Shown here piece after piece: positions 43,148-52,588 of a DNA stretch of 64,000 nt. The DNA comes from Myroides odoratus DSM 2801 (GTDB lineage: Bacteria > Bacteroidota > Bacteroidia > Flavobacteriales > Flavobacteriaceae): contig NZ_CM001437.1 of NCBI RefSeq assembly GCF_000243275.1, positions 436,459 to 500,458 of the forward strand. The letters run 5' to 3'. Each line of letters opens with the position of its first letter. Positions within the stretch are counted from its first letter, which is position 1. The position numbers and the translations under genes were made by a program. The notes beneath the pieces were generated by a model, which saw only the letters and a program-made list of their open reading frames with translations, did not search any database and was not told the DNA's origin.

Positions 43148-46100
43148 ATGATTTATTTCTTCGAAAACCCTTCGAAAAAGTTCTACGCTGTACAGGTGGA
43201 GAACGCTTTATCTATTGAAGATATTCAAAAACTAAATTGGCTTTTTGGCAACGCTAAACACTTAGATCAAAAAGTAATTAACAGTCAATTTATTGGTCCA
43301 CGTGCTACCATGATTACACCTTGGAGTACCAATGCGGTTGAAATCACGCAAAACATGGGGATTAATGGAATTATTCGCATTGAGGAATTTTTTGAGGCTA
43401 ACCAAGAAGCATTTGATCCGATGTTATCGCAAGTGTTTGAATTGTTAGATCAAGATATTTTTGCGATTAACATTCAACCAGAGCCAATCATTTACATTGA
43501 AGATATTGCGAAATACAACCAAGAAGAAGGATTAGCACTAAACGAAGAAGAGATTACCTATTTAGAAGATTTAGCTCAAAAAATAGGCCGTAAACTAACG
43601 GATTCAGAGGTTTTCGGTTTCTCACAAGTAAACTCAGAGCACTGTCGTCATAAGATATTTAACGGAACATTTGTAATTGATGGAGAAGAAAAACCAACTT
43701 CTTTATTCAAATTAATTAAGAAGACTTCAGAGACTCATCCAAATGATATTGTTTCTGCTTATAAAGATAATGTGGCTTTTGTAAAAGGACCACGTGTTAC
43801 GCAGTTTGCTCCGTTATCCGCGGACAAACCGGATTTTTATGCAGAAAAAGAATTTGATTCTGTTATTTCATTAAAAGCGGAGACGCATAACTTCCCTACT
43901 ACGGTAGAGCCATTTAATGGGGCAGCTACAGGTTCTGGAGGGGAAATTCGCGACCGTTTAGCTGGAGGACAAGGATCATTGCCTTTAGCGGGTACTGCAA
44001 TCTACATGACTTCTTATTCTCGTTTAGAAGAGAATCGTCCTTGGGAAAAAGCCATGGATGAAAGAGCTTGGTTATACCAAACACCAATTGATATTTTAAT
44101 CAAAGCTTCTAATGGAGCTTCTGATTTTGGAAATAAATTCGGACAACCGTTAATTACGGGGTCTATTTTAACTTTCGAACACGAGGAAGACGCGCGCAAA
44201 CTTGGTTTTGACAAAGTGATTATGCAAGCTGGTGGTATCGGATACGGAAAGTTAGATCAAGCGAAAAAACACAAACCAGAACTCGGAGATCAAGTAGTCA
44301 TCTTAGGAGGTGAAAACTACCGTATTGGTATGGGAGGAGCAGCAGTTTCTTCTGCAAATACGGGAGCATTCGGATCTGGAATTGAGTTGAATGCTATTCA
44401 ACGTTCAAACCCTGAAATGCAAAAACGCGCAGCGAACGCGATTCGCGGTTTAGTTGAAGCAGACCACAACCCTATCGTGTCCATTCACGATCACGGTGCG
44501 GGTGGACACTTGAACTGTTTATCTGAATTAGTAGAAGAAACAGGAGGACATATCAATTTAGATCAGTTACCAATTGGAGATCCAACGCTTTCTGCTAAAG
44601 AAACAATCGGAAACGAATCTCAAGAAAGAATGGGATTGGTTATCGGTAAGAAAGATATGGATACGTTGGAGCGTATTGCGGAGAGAGAACGTGCACCTAT
44701 GTACACGGTTGGTGAAATCACTAACGATCATCGCTTTACGATTGAATCTGCAAAAACAGGAGCTAAACCAATGGATTTTGCCATTGAAGAGATGTTCGGT
44801 AGTTCTCCAAAAACAATTATGGCAGATCAAATCATCGAGCGCATCTACGCTGATTTAGATTATGCTGTTGAAAATGTGGATACTTATTTAACTCAATTAT
44901 TACAACTAGAAGCTGTTGCTTCTAAAGATTGGTTAACAAATAAAGTGGATCGTTGTGTGGGTGGTCGTGTGGCTAAACAACAATGTACAGGTCCATTACA
45001 ATTACCATTGAATAACTTAGGAGCTATGGCTCTTGATTATAAAGGAAAAGAAGGAATTGCTACAACAGTTGGACATGCGCCAGTTGTTGCTTTAGTTGAT
45101 CCTACTGCAGGAAGTAGAAATGCGATTGCAGAAGCGTTATCTAACATTGTTTGGGCTCCATTAAAAGACCAAATGAAAGGAATTTCTTTATCTGCAAACT
45201 GGATGTGGGCTTGTAATAACCCAGGGGAAGATGCTCGTTTATACGAAGCTGTACAAGCGTGTTCAGACTTCGCTATTGAATTAGGCATCAATATTCCAAC
45301 GGGAAAAGATTCCTTATCTATGAAGCAAAAATACCCAAATGACGAGGTAATTGCTCCAGGAACGGTTATTATTTCTGCTGCTGCAAACTGTACAGATATT
45401 ACGAAAATCGTAGAGCCAACATTAAAGAAAAATGCAGGTTCTATCTACTATATCCGTTTATCACAAGATGATTTCAAATTAGGAGGTTCATCATTTGCTC
45501 AGATTTTAAATAAAATCGGACACGAAGTACCAACAATTCAAGATGCAGCTTATTTCAAAAAAGCATTCAATGCCGTTCAGGACTTAGTGCAAGACAATCA
45601 AATTGCTGCTGGTCATGATATTGGAAGTGGTGGATTAATCACTACGCTTTTAGAAATGACATTTGCTGACATCAACTTGGGAGCTCGTTATGACTTAACT
45701 GCTTTAAATGAAAAAGATACAGTAAAAGTTCTTTTCAACGAAAATATCGGTTTAGTGATTCAAGCGAAAAACGACGAAACTTTCGAAAAAGCAATGAACG
45801 CTGCAGGTGTTGAAGCGACTAAAATCGGAACGGTTTTAGCTGAAGAAACGGTATCCTTCCAAAATGGAACTGACAGCTTTAGCTATAGTGTTCCAGCAAT
45901 CCGCGATACATGGTATAAAACATCGTATTTGTTGGATCAAAAACAAACAAAAAACAACAAAGCGACTGAGCGCTTTAACAACTATAAAAACCAACCTTTA
46001 CAGTTTGCTTTCCCCTCGCAATTTGACGGTAAGAAACCTGCAATTGATGCGTCTAAACCACGTCCAAAAGCAGCAATTATCCGCGAAAAAGGAAGTAACT

Positions 46101-46816
46101 CTGAAAGAGAAGTTGCCAACGCAATGTTCTTAGCAGGATTTGATGTGAAAGACGTTCATATGACGGATTTAATTTCAGGTCGAGAAACATTAGAAGATAT
46201 CCAATTCATTGGAGCTGTTGGAGGTTTCTCTAACTCGGACGTATTAGGATCGGCAAAAGGATGGGCTGGTGCCTTCATGTACAATGAAAAAGCAAATACA
46301 GCATTGAAAAACTTCTTTGCACGTCAAGATACTTTATCAGTAGGTATTTGTAATGGTTGTCAGTTGTTTATGGAGTTGGAGTTAATTAATCCTGAGCATG
46401 CAGTGCACGGAAAAATGCTACACAACGATTCTCAAAAACACGAAAGTAACTTTACTTCTGTTACTATTCAAGAGAATAACTCAATCATGTTATCTACTTT
46501 AGCAGGTAGTACCTTAGGTGTTTGGATTTCACATGGCGAAGGTAAATTCAACTTACCAGAAGCAGAAAGCAACTATAATATTGTAGCAAAATACGCTTAC
46601 GATAGCTATCCTGCGAATCCAAATGGTTCTGATTACAACACCGCTATGATGTGTGACAATACAGGACGTCACTTGGTTATGATGCCTCATATTGAGCGTT
46701 CATTGTTCCAATGGCATTGGGCGAATTACCCAGAAGGACGCAAAGACGAAGTTTCTCCTTGGATGGAAGCTTTTGTTAATGCACGTCAATGGATTGAAGC
46801 AAATCAAACAAAATAA
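43148..46816 (+). CDS. purL: Phosphoribosylformylglycinamidine synthase
   Basis: Large single-chain FGAM synthase of purine synthesis, 1222 residues, combining the ATP-dependent synthetase and a C-terminal glutaminase. Seen: the N-terminal substrate region SQVNSEHCRHKIFNG (about residue 157), SLKAETHNFPTTVEPFNGAATGSGGEIRD (about residue 239) and SIHDHGAGGH. The glutaminase has the Cys nucleophile in GICNGCQLF (about residue 1065) and the His-Glu pair near ISHGEGK (about residue 1120). Terminator follows. Confidence 0.98.
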   Translation: MIYFFENPSKKFYAVQVENALSIEDIQKLNWLFGNAKHLDQKVINSQFIGPRATMITPWSTNAVEITQNMGINGIIRIEEFFEANQEAFDPMLSQVFELLDQDIFAINIQPEPIIYIEDIAKYNQEEGLALNEEEITYLEDLAQKIGRKLTDSEVFGFSQVNSEHCRHKIFNGTFVIDGEEKPTSLFKLIKKTSETHPNDIVSAYKDNVAFVKGPRVTQFAPLSADKPDFYAEKEFDSVISLKAETHNFPTTVEPFNGAATGSGGEIRDRLAGGQGSLPLAGTAIYMTSYSRLEENRPWEKAMDERAWLYQTPIDILIKASNGASDFGNKFGQPLITGSILTFEHEEDARKLGFDKVIMQAGGIGYGKLDQAKKHKPELGDQVVILGGENYRIGMGGAAVSSANTGAFGSGIELNAIQRSNPEMQKRAANAIRGLVEADHNPIVSIHDHGAGGHLNCLSELVEETGGHINLDQLPIGDPTLSAKETIGNESQERMGLVIGKKDMDTLERIAERERAPMYTVGEITNDHRFTIESAKTGAKPMDFAIEEMFGSSPKTIMADQIIERIYADLDYAVENVDTYLTQLLQLEAVASKDWLTNKVDRCVGGRVAKQQCTGPLQLPLNNLGAMALDYKGKEGIATTVGHAPVVALVDPTAGSRNAIAEALSNIVWAPLKDQMKGISLSANWMWACNNPGEDARLYEAVQACSDFAIELGINIPTGKDSLSMKQKYPNDEVIAPGTVIISAAANCTDITKIVEPTLKKNAGSIYYIRLSQDDFKLGGSSFAQILNKIGHEVPTIQDAAYFKKAFNAVQDLVQDNQIAAGHDIGSGGLITTLLEMTFADINLGARYDLTALNEKDTVKVLFNENIGLVIQAKNDETFEKAMNAAGVEATKIGTVLAEETVSFQNGTDSFSYSVPAIRDTWYKTSYLLDQKQTKNNKATERFNNYKNQPLQFAFPSQFDGKKPAIDASKPRPKAAIIREKGSNSEREVANAMFLAGFDVKDVHMTDLISGRETLEDIQFIGAVGGFSNSDVLGSAKGWAGAFMYNEKANTALKNFFARQDTLSVGICNGCQLFMELELINPEHAVHGKMLHNDSQKHESNFTSVTIQENNSIMLSTLAGSTLGVWISHGEGKFNLPEAESNYNIVAKYAYDSYPANPNGSDYNTAMMCDNTGRHLVMMPHIERSLFQWHWANYPEGRKDEVSPWMEAFVNARQWIEANQTK

Positions 46817-46825
46817 TAGACAATG

Positions 46826-46853
46826 AAAGCCCTCGTACTAGAGGGCTTTTTTT
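46826..46853 (+). terminator. Terminator after purL
   Basis: Stem AAGCCCTC / GAGGGCTT with a GTACTA loop and a run of T. Confidence 0.92.
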
Positions 46854-46977
46854 ATGGCTCTTAACAGTAATTAGCAATCGATCAGGTGCTTTAATCAAAA
46901 AAAATGTGTAGTTTTATAGGAAAGGCTAGAAAATACGAGCCTTGATTCAACCAAAAAGTGCAATAAATTATAGTATT

Positions 46978-47202
46978 ATGAAATTAAGACCTATTCGTAC
47001 GGAAGAAGATTACCACATGGCTATGATCAAAGTACAACTATTAGAAAGTAGTCCACAAAATAAAGATACTGTAGATGAACTAGAGGTACTACAAATTCTA
47101 ATTGAGAAATACGAGCGCGACAATGCTCCCATGGGTATGCCTGACCCGATTGACAGTATCAAAATTTACAATCAATATTTCTCAGACGAGAAAGAAGAAT
47201 AA
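46978..47202 (+). CDS. HigA-like antitoxin N-domain, no HTH
   Basis: A 74-residue protein, start MKLRPIRTEEDYHMAM at ATG 46978. It resembles the N-terminal part of COG5499 HigA antitoxins (KPIRxEEDY, DELEVLQILIEKYERDN, PDPIDSIKIY). Full HigA has a C-terminal helix-turn-helix; here the protein stops right after that junction. No HigB toxin is next to it. It may be a fragment that has kept an unknown role, or a decaying antitoxin. Ends at a perfect terminator. Confidence 0.72.
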   Translation: MKLRPIRTEEDYHMAMIKVQLLESSPQNKDTVDELEVLQILIEKYERDNAPMGMPDPIDSIKIYNQYFSDEKEE

Positions 47203-47203
47203 T

Positions 47204-47238
47204 AAAAAAACCAACTGACATGTCAGTTGGTTTTTTTA
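47204..47238. terminator. Bidirectional terminator
   Basis: Perfect palindrome AAAAAAACCAACTGACATG and its complement; serves the HigA-like gene and the convergent rhodanese gene. Confidence 0.92.
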
Positions 47239-47559
47239 TTATTCTTCTAATTGATTCCTCACGGCGCGAACTCCTCCTCCATTGTATACGTTTTGGTATC
47301 CCAGCTGTTCTAATACTCTTTTTGCTTGCTGGCTACGCATACCGCTTCTACAAAAGACAATTAAAGGCGTTTCTTTGCTATATCTACCACTTTTAGCGAC
47401 CAATTGGTCTAAGGGGATATTAACTGCTTTATTTACACTCCCACTGAGGTATTCTCCTTGGGTGCGTACGTCAATCAATATAGCACCTTCTTGTACTCGT
47501 GTTGCTAGAGAAAGTTTTGTCTCAGATGAGCCGAATATATTTTTAAACCACTGTAACAT
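47239..47559 (-). CDS. Rhodanese-like domain protein
   Basis: A single-domain sulfurtransferase-like protein of 106 residues in the cytoplasm. The active-site loop is FCRSGMRS with Cys70; the CH2-like elements VRTQGEYLSGSVNKAVNIPL and YNGGGV are present. Role in sulfur transfer or redox, partner unknown. Single gene. Confidence 0.9.
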   Translation of the reverse strand: MLQWFKNIFGSSETKLSLATRVQEGAILIDVRTQGEYLSGSVNKAVNIPLDQLVAKSGRYSKETPLIVFCRSGMRSQQAKRVLEQLGYQNVYNGGGVRAVRNQLEE

Positions 47560-47634
47560 CTTGTTCTATTTAAAAAACGAAGGTATCCCTCTTTTTGGTC
47601 CCCTACAGTAACTTAAGTTACATTCTCAATTTTT

Positions 47635-48651
47635 TTAAGCTCTAATTTTAAAAAACAGGTGTAATTCATCAAAGAAATCATAGGTTAAAGCGACATCTCG
47701 GATAAAGCTAATGAAATCCACTTTGAAATCATATCGGGTATGCGTTGTTTTAAATACACTTGGGTATAAAGCTGCTGCAAAATCTTTCTGCTGCTTCGCA
47801 TCCGCATAATCATAAATGCCTTTTAACAACACACAATCAATTGTTTTCGTTGTGTTATTTTCCAAAAACACACGATCAATCACGTGTTGAACCTGCGTTT
47901 GCCAAGCAAGTTGATTTTGCATATTATTCAACGTCAGCGCAAACCAAGTGCTATAACTTTGGTAAAAATCGATGAATTTCTTACTGTGATGTGAAATACG
48001 CTTATCAAAGATTTGTATCTCCAACATGATTTTTGAAAAGAGTTCGTATGCGATGGGCTTATCCATATTCACGGTAATAAAATCATTGACTGGTTCAAAG
48101 GCAATTGCAAGGGTATCTAATATTTTTTTAATCTTTACTCCTTCTAGGGTTTTGCGTTTCCCCGCTACAGCCTTAAATGTTTGCTGCATGATTTCCTCCA
48201 CATATTCGACGGTATACTCTCTTTTTTCTTGCGAAAAAGTAACAATAAACTGCTGTTCTAAGGTTTTATTTTTCTTAAAAACATCGATCAACCATTGGGC
48301 TAATATTTCTTTGCTTTGCTTCTGTACCAAAGCTTCACTAACGGATTGTTTCGCCTTTGTTCTTCTTTTTTTGACCACTTGTGTTGGAGCTACCTTCAAT
48401 CCTTTTTCCGTGATTTGCAGCAATACAGCTCCTTGATGGATACAAATTTTTTGAGTCGTTCCACAATCACAAGTCATCTGTTGCACACTTTGTTCGTTTA
48501 ACTGAATATGTACATCATAGGTTTCTTCTGCTTCATCAACAAAAGCAACAAAATGTCCCGTATCTTCCTCATCTAACTCTCGCACTTCAACGGCTTTTAT
48601 TTGAGCTTTCTCCTTTGCTGTTAACTGCTTTAGTAGTTCTTGTATTTTCAT
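47635..48651 (-). CDS. SWIM zinc-finger protein
   Basis: A 338-residue protein with a SWIM zinc finger, CDCGTTQKICIH (about residues 60-71), in the N-terminal part and a helical C-terminal half. SWIM fingers bind DNA or protein; function here unknown. Its ATG overlaps the stop of the upstream gene by four bases (ATGA), so the two are translationally coupled and probably work together. Confidence 0.8.
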   Translation of the reverse strand: MKIQELLKQLTAKEKAQIKAVEVRELDEEDTGHFVAFVDEAEETYDVHIQLNEQSVQQMTCDCGTTQKICIHQGAVLLQITEKGLKVAPTQVVKKRRTKAKQSVSEALVQKQSKEILAQWLIDVFKKNKTLEQQFIVTFSQEKREYTVEYVEEIMQQTFKAVAGKRKTLEGVKIKKILDTLAIAFEPVNDFITVNMDKPIAYELFSKIMLEIQIFDKRISHHSKKFIDFYQSYSTWFALTLNNMQNQLAWQTQVQHVIDRVFLENNTTKTIDCVLLKGIYDYADAKQQKDFAAALYPSVFKTTHTRYDFKVDFISFIRDVALTYDFFDELHLFFKIRA

Positions 48652-49292
48652 TTGTTTTGCTGTTTATCTAACGCTTTTGCTACTATTTCAATAAGCTCGT
48701 CCCTCGTCATAAATTGATTGAAATACGCTTCTAGAGCACCTTCATTGGTGATTTCTCCAAAAAATACTTCATGATCCGTACCAAACACTGTTGGATTCTC
48801 TTTTTCAGGATCATCTAAACTAATATACAACTGATCTGGAAATCCATAGCTGTAAAACAACTGTAAGAAATCGCCCGTTTGAGTACCTGTTACTTTCTCC
48901 ACTTCACTTAAATCTACCAGCGTCTCATCATCAAAATACCCCTCATACCAATTGTCATAATCCGCAGTTCCTTCTTTAAAGGGCGTAAATAGTACAGGCT
49001 GCCAAAAAGTTTGCCCATACGCTTCTTCGGTATTTTGATAAAAATGAGTGATTATTTTTTGAAACAGCGCTTCTCGATTCGTTTCTACGAGTTCTTGATG
49101 TTCTTCAATGAATTCGCCTAATCCAAAAATAGGTTCTTCCTCCTCTGCTTTTGCCCAAGGTGTATCCACGGGTCTTTTATACAACACTGTATTGAAGGTA
49201 ATAGACAGCAAATCGTCAAGTATCGTTTGTCCTTTTACTTGGCTAATATCACCTCCTAATTGACTAATTCGATCTAAAATTTCTTTTTTCAT
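48648..49292 (-). CDS. SUKH/SMI1-like protein partnered with the SWIM protein
   Basis: A 214-residue acidic cytoplasmic protein. The C-terminal half contains FLQLFYSYGFPDQLYISLDD...VFGTDHEVFFGEITNEG, which resembles SMI1/KNR4 (SUKH) immunity-type folds; the match is by eye. No signal peptide. It is directly coupled to the SWIM-finger gene. SUKH proteins often serve as immunity proteins, but a link to the Rhs region further right is unproven. Confidence 0.6.
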   Translation of the reverse strand: MKKEILDRISQLGGDISQVKGQTILDDLLSITFNTVLYKRPVDTPWAKAEEEEPIFGLGEFIEEHQELVETNREALFQKIITHFYQNTEEAYGQTFWQPVLFTPFKEGTADYDNWYEGYFDDETLVDLSEVEKVTGTQTGDFLQLFYSYGFPDQLYISLDDPEKENPTVFGTDHEVFFGEITNEGALEAYFNQFMTRDELIEIVAKALDKQQNK

Positions 49293-49349
49293 ATTTTGAT
49301 GTGGATGTATTTTCGTTTTTTAAAGTAAAATCTCTTTTCAACTAAAATA

Positions 49350-49790
49350 TTATCCTTTCTTTTTCCTTAATGCCTTTATCACTTCCTCTAATTGGTTTGC
49401 TAAATCAGTGGTATCTTGATATATGATTTGATAATCACTTAATCCCGACAACGTCGTAGAATGTTCTGCCGTTTCTTTTCTCAAATATACAACTGGTTTC
49501 TTTAAGGCTTTTGCATATCCTGCCTCTATACCTATACCAATTCCTTTATCCGTAGTCTCTGCGAGTAAAAATGCGCTATTTTCAATATCCTGCATCGCCT
49601 GTTGCATCATTTCTTTTTCTTGTTGTGCCGTAAATGTATAGTGCTCTACAAATACCCAGGGTTGATATTGATGGCTCAACAACACCTCTTTCATCGTTTG
49701 CAATTCTGGTTCTAATGCCTTTCGTAAAGCAAAACTACATGAGATATAGACTTGGTTGTTCTTGGTTTGGTCCGATTTATTTTTGTCCAT
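49350..49790 (-). CDS. Nucleoside 2-deoxyribosyltransferase-like protein
   Basis: A 146-residue cytoplasmic protein with features of the deoxyribosyltransferase fold: YISCSFALRKALEPELQ at the N-terminus, and ETTDKGIGIGIEAGYAKALKKPVVYL (about residue 83) with the GxExGYA pattern of the nucleoside-binding site. Members act in nucleotide salvage or in effector signalling. Last ordinary gene before the accessory region that begins near 49.9 kb. Confidence 0.75.
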   Translation of the reverse strand: MDKNKSDQTKNNQVYISCSFALRKALEPELQTMKEVLLSHQYQPWVFVEHYTFTAQQEKEMMQQAMQDIENSAFLLAETTDKGIGIGIEAGYAKALKKPVVYLRKETAEHSTTLSGLSDYQIIYQDTTDLANQLEEVIKALRKKKG

Positions 49791-49940
49791 ATGCGATCCT
49801 TTTTACACGCAACAGAAACAAAGTTAATTCTTTTCGCGGGTTGTTGTCTTGTTGGGTGTTTTATTTGGTTTACGGTTTACTGTGTACTGTTTTGATTCTC
49901 TTTTATTGAGTAATTTTCTATAAACCATTAATGGTAAACT

Positions 49941-49980
49941 AAAAAAAACCAACGATCCGATTGGAAAGGTTAGGGTGGGT
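49941..49980 (-). terminator. Terminator-like repeat, degenerate copy
   Basis: AAAACCAACGATCCGATTGGAAAGGTTAGGGTGG is a diverged copy of the CCCCAAC/GTTGGGG terminator that follows immunity genes near 60.25 and 62.46 kb, here at the end of the next gene. Just left of it (49861-49940) is GTTTACGG/AACCATTAATGG repeat DNA also found near 62350-62440. Confidence 0.6.
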
Positions 49981-49983
49981 ATT

Positions 49984-50415
49984 TTATTTATTATAATAAA
50001 CAGAGCCATCTAAAATATAAACACTTAAATAGTTCAGATCTGATCTAAGTTTAAATCTTCCTCTATCATTCCATAAAAAAAGTGAATCGTTTTTTATTTT
50101 ATTATCATTATAATTTTCCAAATTACAATCTTTTTTATTGACTATCTTCGATTCAGTGTCAATATCAGCAATAAGTTTTCCTCGATACCATAATAATGTA
50201 AAACTTTCTGTATTACGAGTTTCTATATAACAATTTAACGGTTTACTAATTCCATAATATCTATATGGAATAACATAACATTTTCCTCCTATTCTCTTCC
50301 ATACCGTTATCTCTTTACCTTCTTCAAGTTTATAAAAACTTCTATTTTGATCAATGGTTAGATATGTTACTCCTAAAATAATTACAAGAAAACTCAATAA
50401 TTTAATAATCTTCAT
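49984..50415 (-). CDS. Candidate immunity protein, membrane anchored
   Basis: A 143-residue protein with one N-terminal hydrophobic segment (residues 4-20) and a Tyr/Lys-rich beta-type body; no lipobox Cys, so an uncleaved anchor or signal peptide. I recognise no family. It is placed like the immunity genes further right, with the same kind of terminator after its stop. Immunity role inferred from position only. Confidence 0.55.
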   Translation of the reverse strand: MKIIKLLSFLVIILGVTYLTIDQNRSFYKLEEGKEITVWKRIGGKCYVIPYRYYGISKPLNCYIETRNTESFTLLWYRGKLIADIDTESKIVNKKDCNLENYNDNKIKNDSLFLWNDRGRFKLRSDLNYLSVYILDGSVYYNK

Positions 50416-50603
50416 CCTATATTAATTTTAGTCATTTCAGACTCTATTATCCTACGATAAATGGTTTAGCGATTTACAATTCCTTTTAAATTAAACAATC
50501 GGCTATAACCGCTAGATAAACTGTTCAACAAATTCTCTTCTTTCATTCAATTTAGAAAATTTGAGCTAGTTATTAATTAAAATCACTATTTTTCAAATAT
50601 TAT

Positions 50604-51299
50604 CTATTTCAAAACCTTACTCCTTATTTCAGTTAAATCAAAGTATTCTTCTCTATAACTTTTTTCTGCCAATAAATTATTTAGAAAAACTAGATTCTCT
50701 TTATCATAATCAATTAATTCAGTTATAAAATCTAAGAATGACTGCTTACCTGTTATTCTATATAAAGAAATACTTGCTAAGATTTGTTCTGATTGAAAAT
50801 AATCCTTTGAATTCACAACGCTTTTAAAAGAACTAACGATTTCTTCTATATAATAATACTTAATATTATTAGCAATATAATGAATCGCAGCTAAAACAAT
50901 ATAGTTCTCATCTTTAGCATTCTTTTTTATTAAATTTAAAACCTTTAAATAATTAATATTCAAAGACAAATCTGTTGCAAAATATAATAGATCAGAAACA
51001 AACGCTGTATTTTTATGGTCTAAATTATCATTGATGAAGAGTTCTACATATGTTTTATCATTCTCATCAAATAAAATGTACTCCCTTAAAAATAAATCTA
51101 TTAAATCCTTATTTTTAAAACATAAGATTTGCTTTACTTCATTTAAATGCAGTTTAATATCTGAATAACAAAAGTCATGTATTATATCATAAGCCTCTTT
51201 CCAAGATAAATCATCTATTTTGTTTATTTTTTTTATGAAATCATCTTTTCTTATCTCCTTTACTATGTCTCGATCCTTTTTGTTGCGTTGATGTTTCAT
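50604..51299 (-). CDS. Candidate cytosolic immunity protein, helical repeat
   Basis: A 231-residue, Lys/Asp/Asn-rich, almost wholly helical protein with no signal peptide. The even spacing of helices (LSWKEAYDIIHDF, LFLREYILF, SDLLYFATDL, VLAAIHYIANN, ISLYRITGK) suggests a HEAT-like stack. Very AT-rich, unlike the chromosomal genes left of 49.8 kb. A cytoplasmic immunity protein for a nuclease-type toxin is plausible; no toxin is nearby. Confidence 0.55.
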   Translation of the reverse strand: MKHQRNKKDRDIVKEIRKDDFIKKINKIDDLSWKEAYDIIHDFCYSDIKLHLNEVKQILCFKNKDLIDLFLREYILFDENDKTYVELFINDNLDHKNTAFVSDLLYFATDLSLNINYLKVLNLIKKNAKDENYIVLAAIHYIANNIKYYYIEEIVSSFKSVVNSKDYFQSEQILASISLYRITGKQSFLDFITELIDYDKENLVFLNNLLAEKSYREEYFDLTEIRSKVLK

Positions 51300-51344
51300 G
51301 TCCTCTTCATTTTTATTTTTTCAGTTGATGTACATTTTCTAGGA

Positions 51345-51510
51345 GATCTTTCGTTCCAATTCTTCTGGCTCTAACCATTTATCACTATTACCCCATTCTA
51401 CATTTCACTCTCTCATCCCCAATATGTATTTGGCTGTATTTTACCTTTTGAAATACTTCCCCGTATCATTATTAAAATCACAACTATTTTTGTGTATCAC
51501 TATCTCAGTA
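51345..51510 (-). pseudogene. Decayed coding remnant
   Basis: Minus-strand translation gives readable stretches in different frames: NNDTGKYFKR, then GKIQPNTYWG, then NVEWGNSDKWLEPEELERKIS before a TAG at 51344-51346. Stops and frame changes between them show decay. The pieces look like the tail of a polymorphic-toxin or immunity gene. No intact frame remains. Confidence 0.5.
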
Positions 51511-51531
51511 TGTTGCTTTTTGATAAACTAT

Positions 51532-51927
51532 TTATTTTTCTAAAAGCCTTTGTTCTTCATTTTTTTTAGGCATTAAATCCGCATCCTCAAAATTCCAATA
51601 TTTTTTTACCAAATCTACTTTAGGATAAACTTTGGTAGTTCCTTCATCATAATAAACTCCGTCCGATTTAAAAATTATTTTTTTATTTTTATATTCTAAA
51701 ATAATATCAAAAAGATACGGAATAGGTATATTATCATTTAATTTCCTACTTTTATTTAAATCATTTATAATTTCCTTTACTTCATTTTTATCGGTTATTT
51801 CGTAATTATGATTATTAACACTTAAAACAACTACGTCTGGTATTTTATACTTCTCTTTATTAATAGTTCCACATGAAAAGAAAAGAATAAAAATTATAAA
51901 AAATAATAATTTACTATTTTGTGCCAT
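51532..51927 (-). CDS. Candidate immunity lipoprotein
   Basis: A 131-residue lipoprotein with lipobox LFFSC (Cys19). The body is Lys/Asp-rich with VVLSVNNHNYEITDKNEVKEIINDLNKS and FDIILEYKNKKIIFKSDGVYY, a small beta-alpha domain. No family recognised. Alone, with a decayed remnant upstream (51345-51510); probably an immunity gene that outlived its toxin. Confidence 0.6.
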   Translation of the reverse strand: MAQNSKLLFFIIFILFFSCGTINKEKYKIPDVVVLSVNNHNYEITDKNEVKEIINDLNKSRKLNDNIPIPYLFDIILEYKNKKIIFKSDGVYYDEGTTKVYPKVDLVKKYWNFEDADLMPKKNEEQRLLEK

Positions 51928-52087
51928 TGATTTTTAAAAATATTAATTAGTACTGATCTATTCCTCCAAAAATCATCCATCAATTTCAAGGTTAATTGCT
52001 GCAATATTTACAACATAAGTATAGGAGTTTATATTAGCCTCTTACTAAGACAATGGATTCACATTCAAAACACAAGCATTATCAACA

Positions 52088-52504
52088 TCATTTTCTATAT
52101 TTTATAAGCATGAATTTTCCATCAAAGCCATCTCCCTTCATAAATATTGTATCCTTATTATACTTTTCAATTATAAAAGAATCTACATCTACATTCATCT
52201 TCATTTTATCTGTATCTACATCCCATTCACCTTCAAAGGAACTCTCGATTAAATCGTCTTTTTTTTTATAATCTGTAGCTATTTGGTTCTTACTTTTTAA
52301 ATAAAATAATTGATATTTATTCTTTGAAACAAATAACATTTTATACCCTAAAAACTCATAAGTAACACTATCTTCTGAAGCATAATAATCCCAATATTCT
52401 GTTTTTCTTCCATTTTTATCTAATAAAATTTCCTCAATATCATTCTTTTTTTTACATGAAATAAACAAAAGAACATAAAATAAATAAACTATTATTCTTT
52501 TCAT
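52088..52504 (-). CDS. Candidate immunity lipoprotein
   Basis: A 138-residue lipoprotein with lipobox LFISC (Cys17 counted from the ATG at 52504; an ATG two codons upstream is also possible). The body has LLDKNGRKTEYWDYYASEDSVTYEFLGYK, an antiparallel beta-type domain. Its start overlaps the end of a decayed toxin tail (52508-52588), the usual order of toxin then immunity. No family recognised. Confidence 0.6.
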   Translation of the reverse strand: MKRIIVYLFYVLLFISCKKKNDIEEILLDKNGRKTEYWDYYASEDSVTYEFLGYKMLFVSKNKYQLFYLKSKNQIATDYKKKDDLIESSFEGEWDVDTDKMKMNVDVDSFIIEKYNKDTIFMKGDGFDGKFMLIKYRK

Positions 52505-52507
52505 AAG

Positions 52508-52588
52508 CATTTAAATTTTTCTACTTTTTTAAGAGCTCTAAGAGAATCTGCTTCATTATTTTTTCGCCTCCCATCTACAACCTAACTT
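52508..52588 (-). pseudogene. Decayed toxin C-terminal tail
   Basis: An open stretch of about 26 residues reads VVDGRRKNNEADSLRALKKVEKF before the stop TGA, which overlaps the start of the lipoprotein gene (TTATGA). Upstream of it the frame is closed by TAG. The basic, helical sequence looks like the last helix of a nuclease-type toxin domain (inference). A scrap of the Rhs spacer repeat (TTTGTGGATCTAAC) sits further upstream near 52650. Confidence 0.5.
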
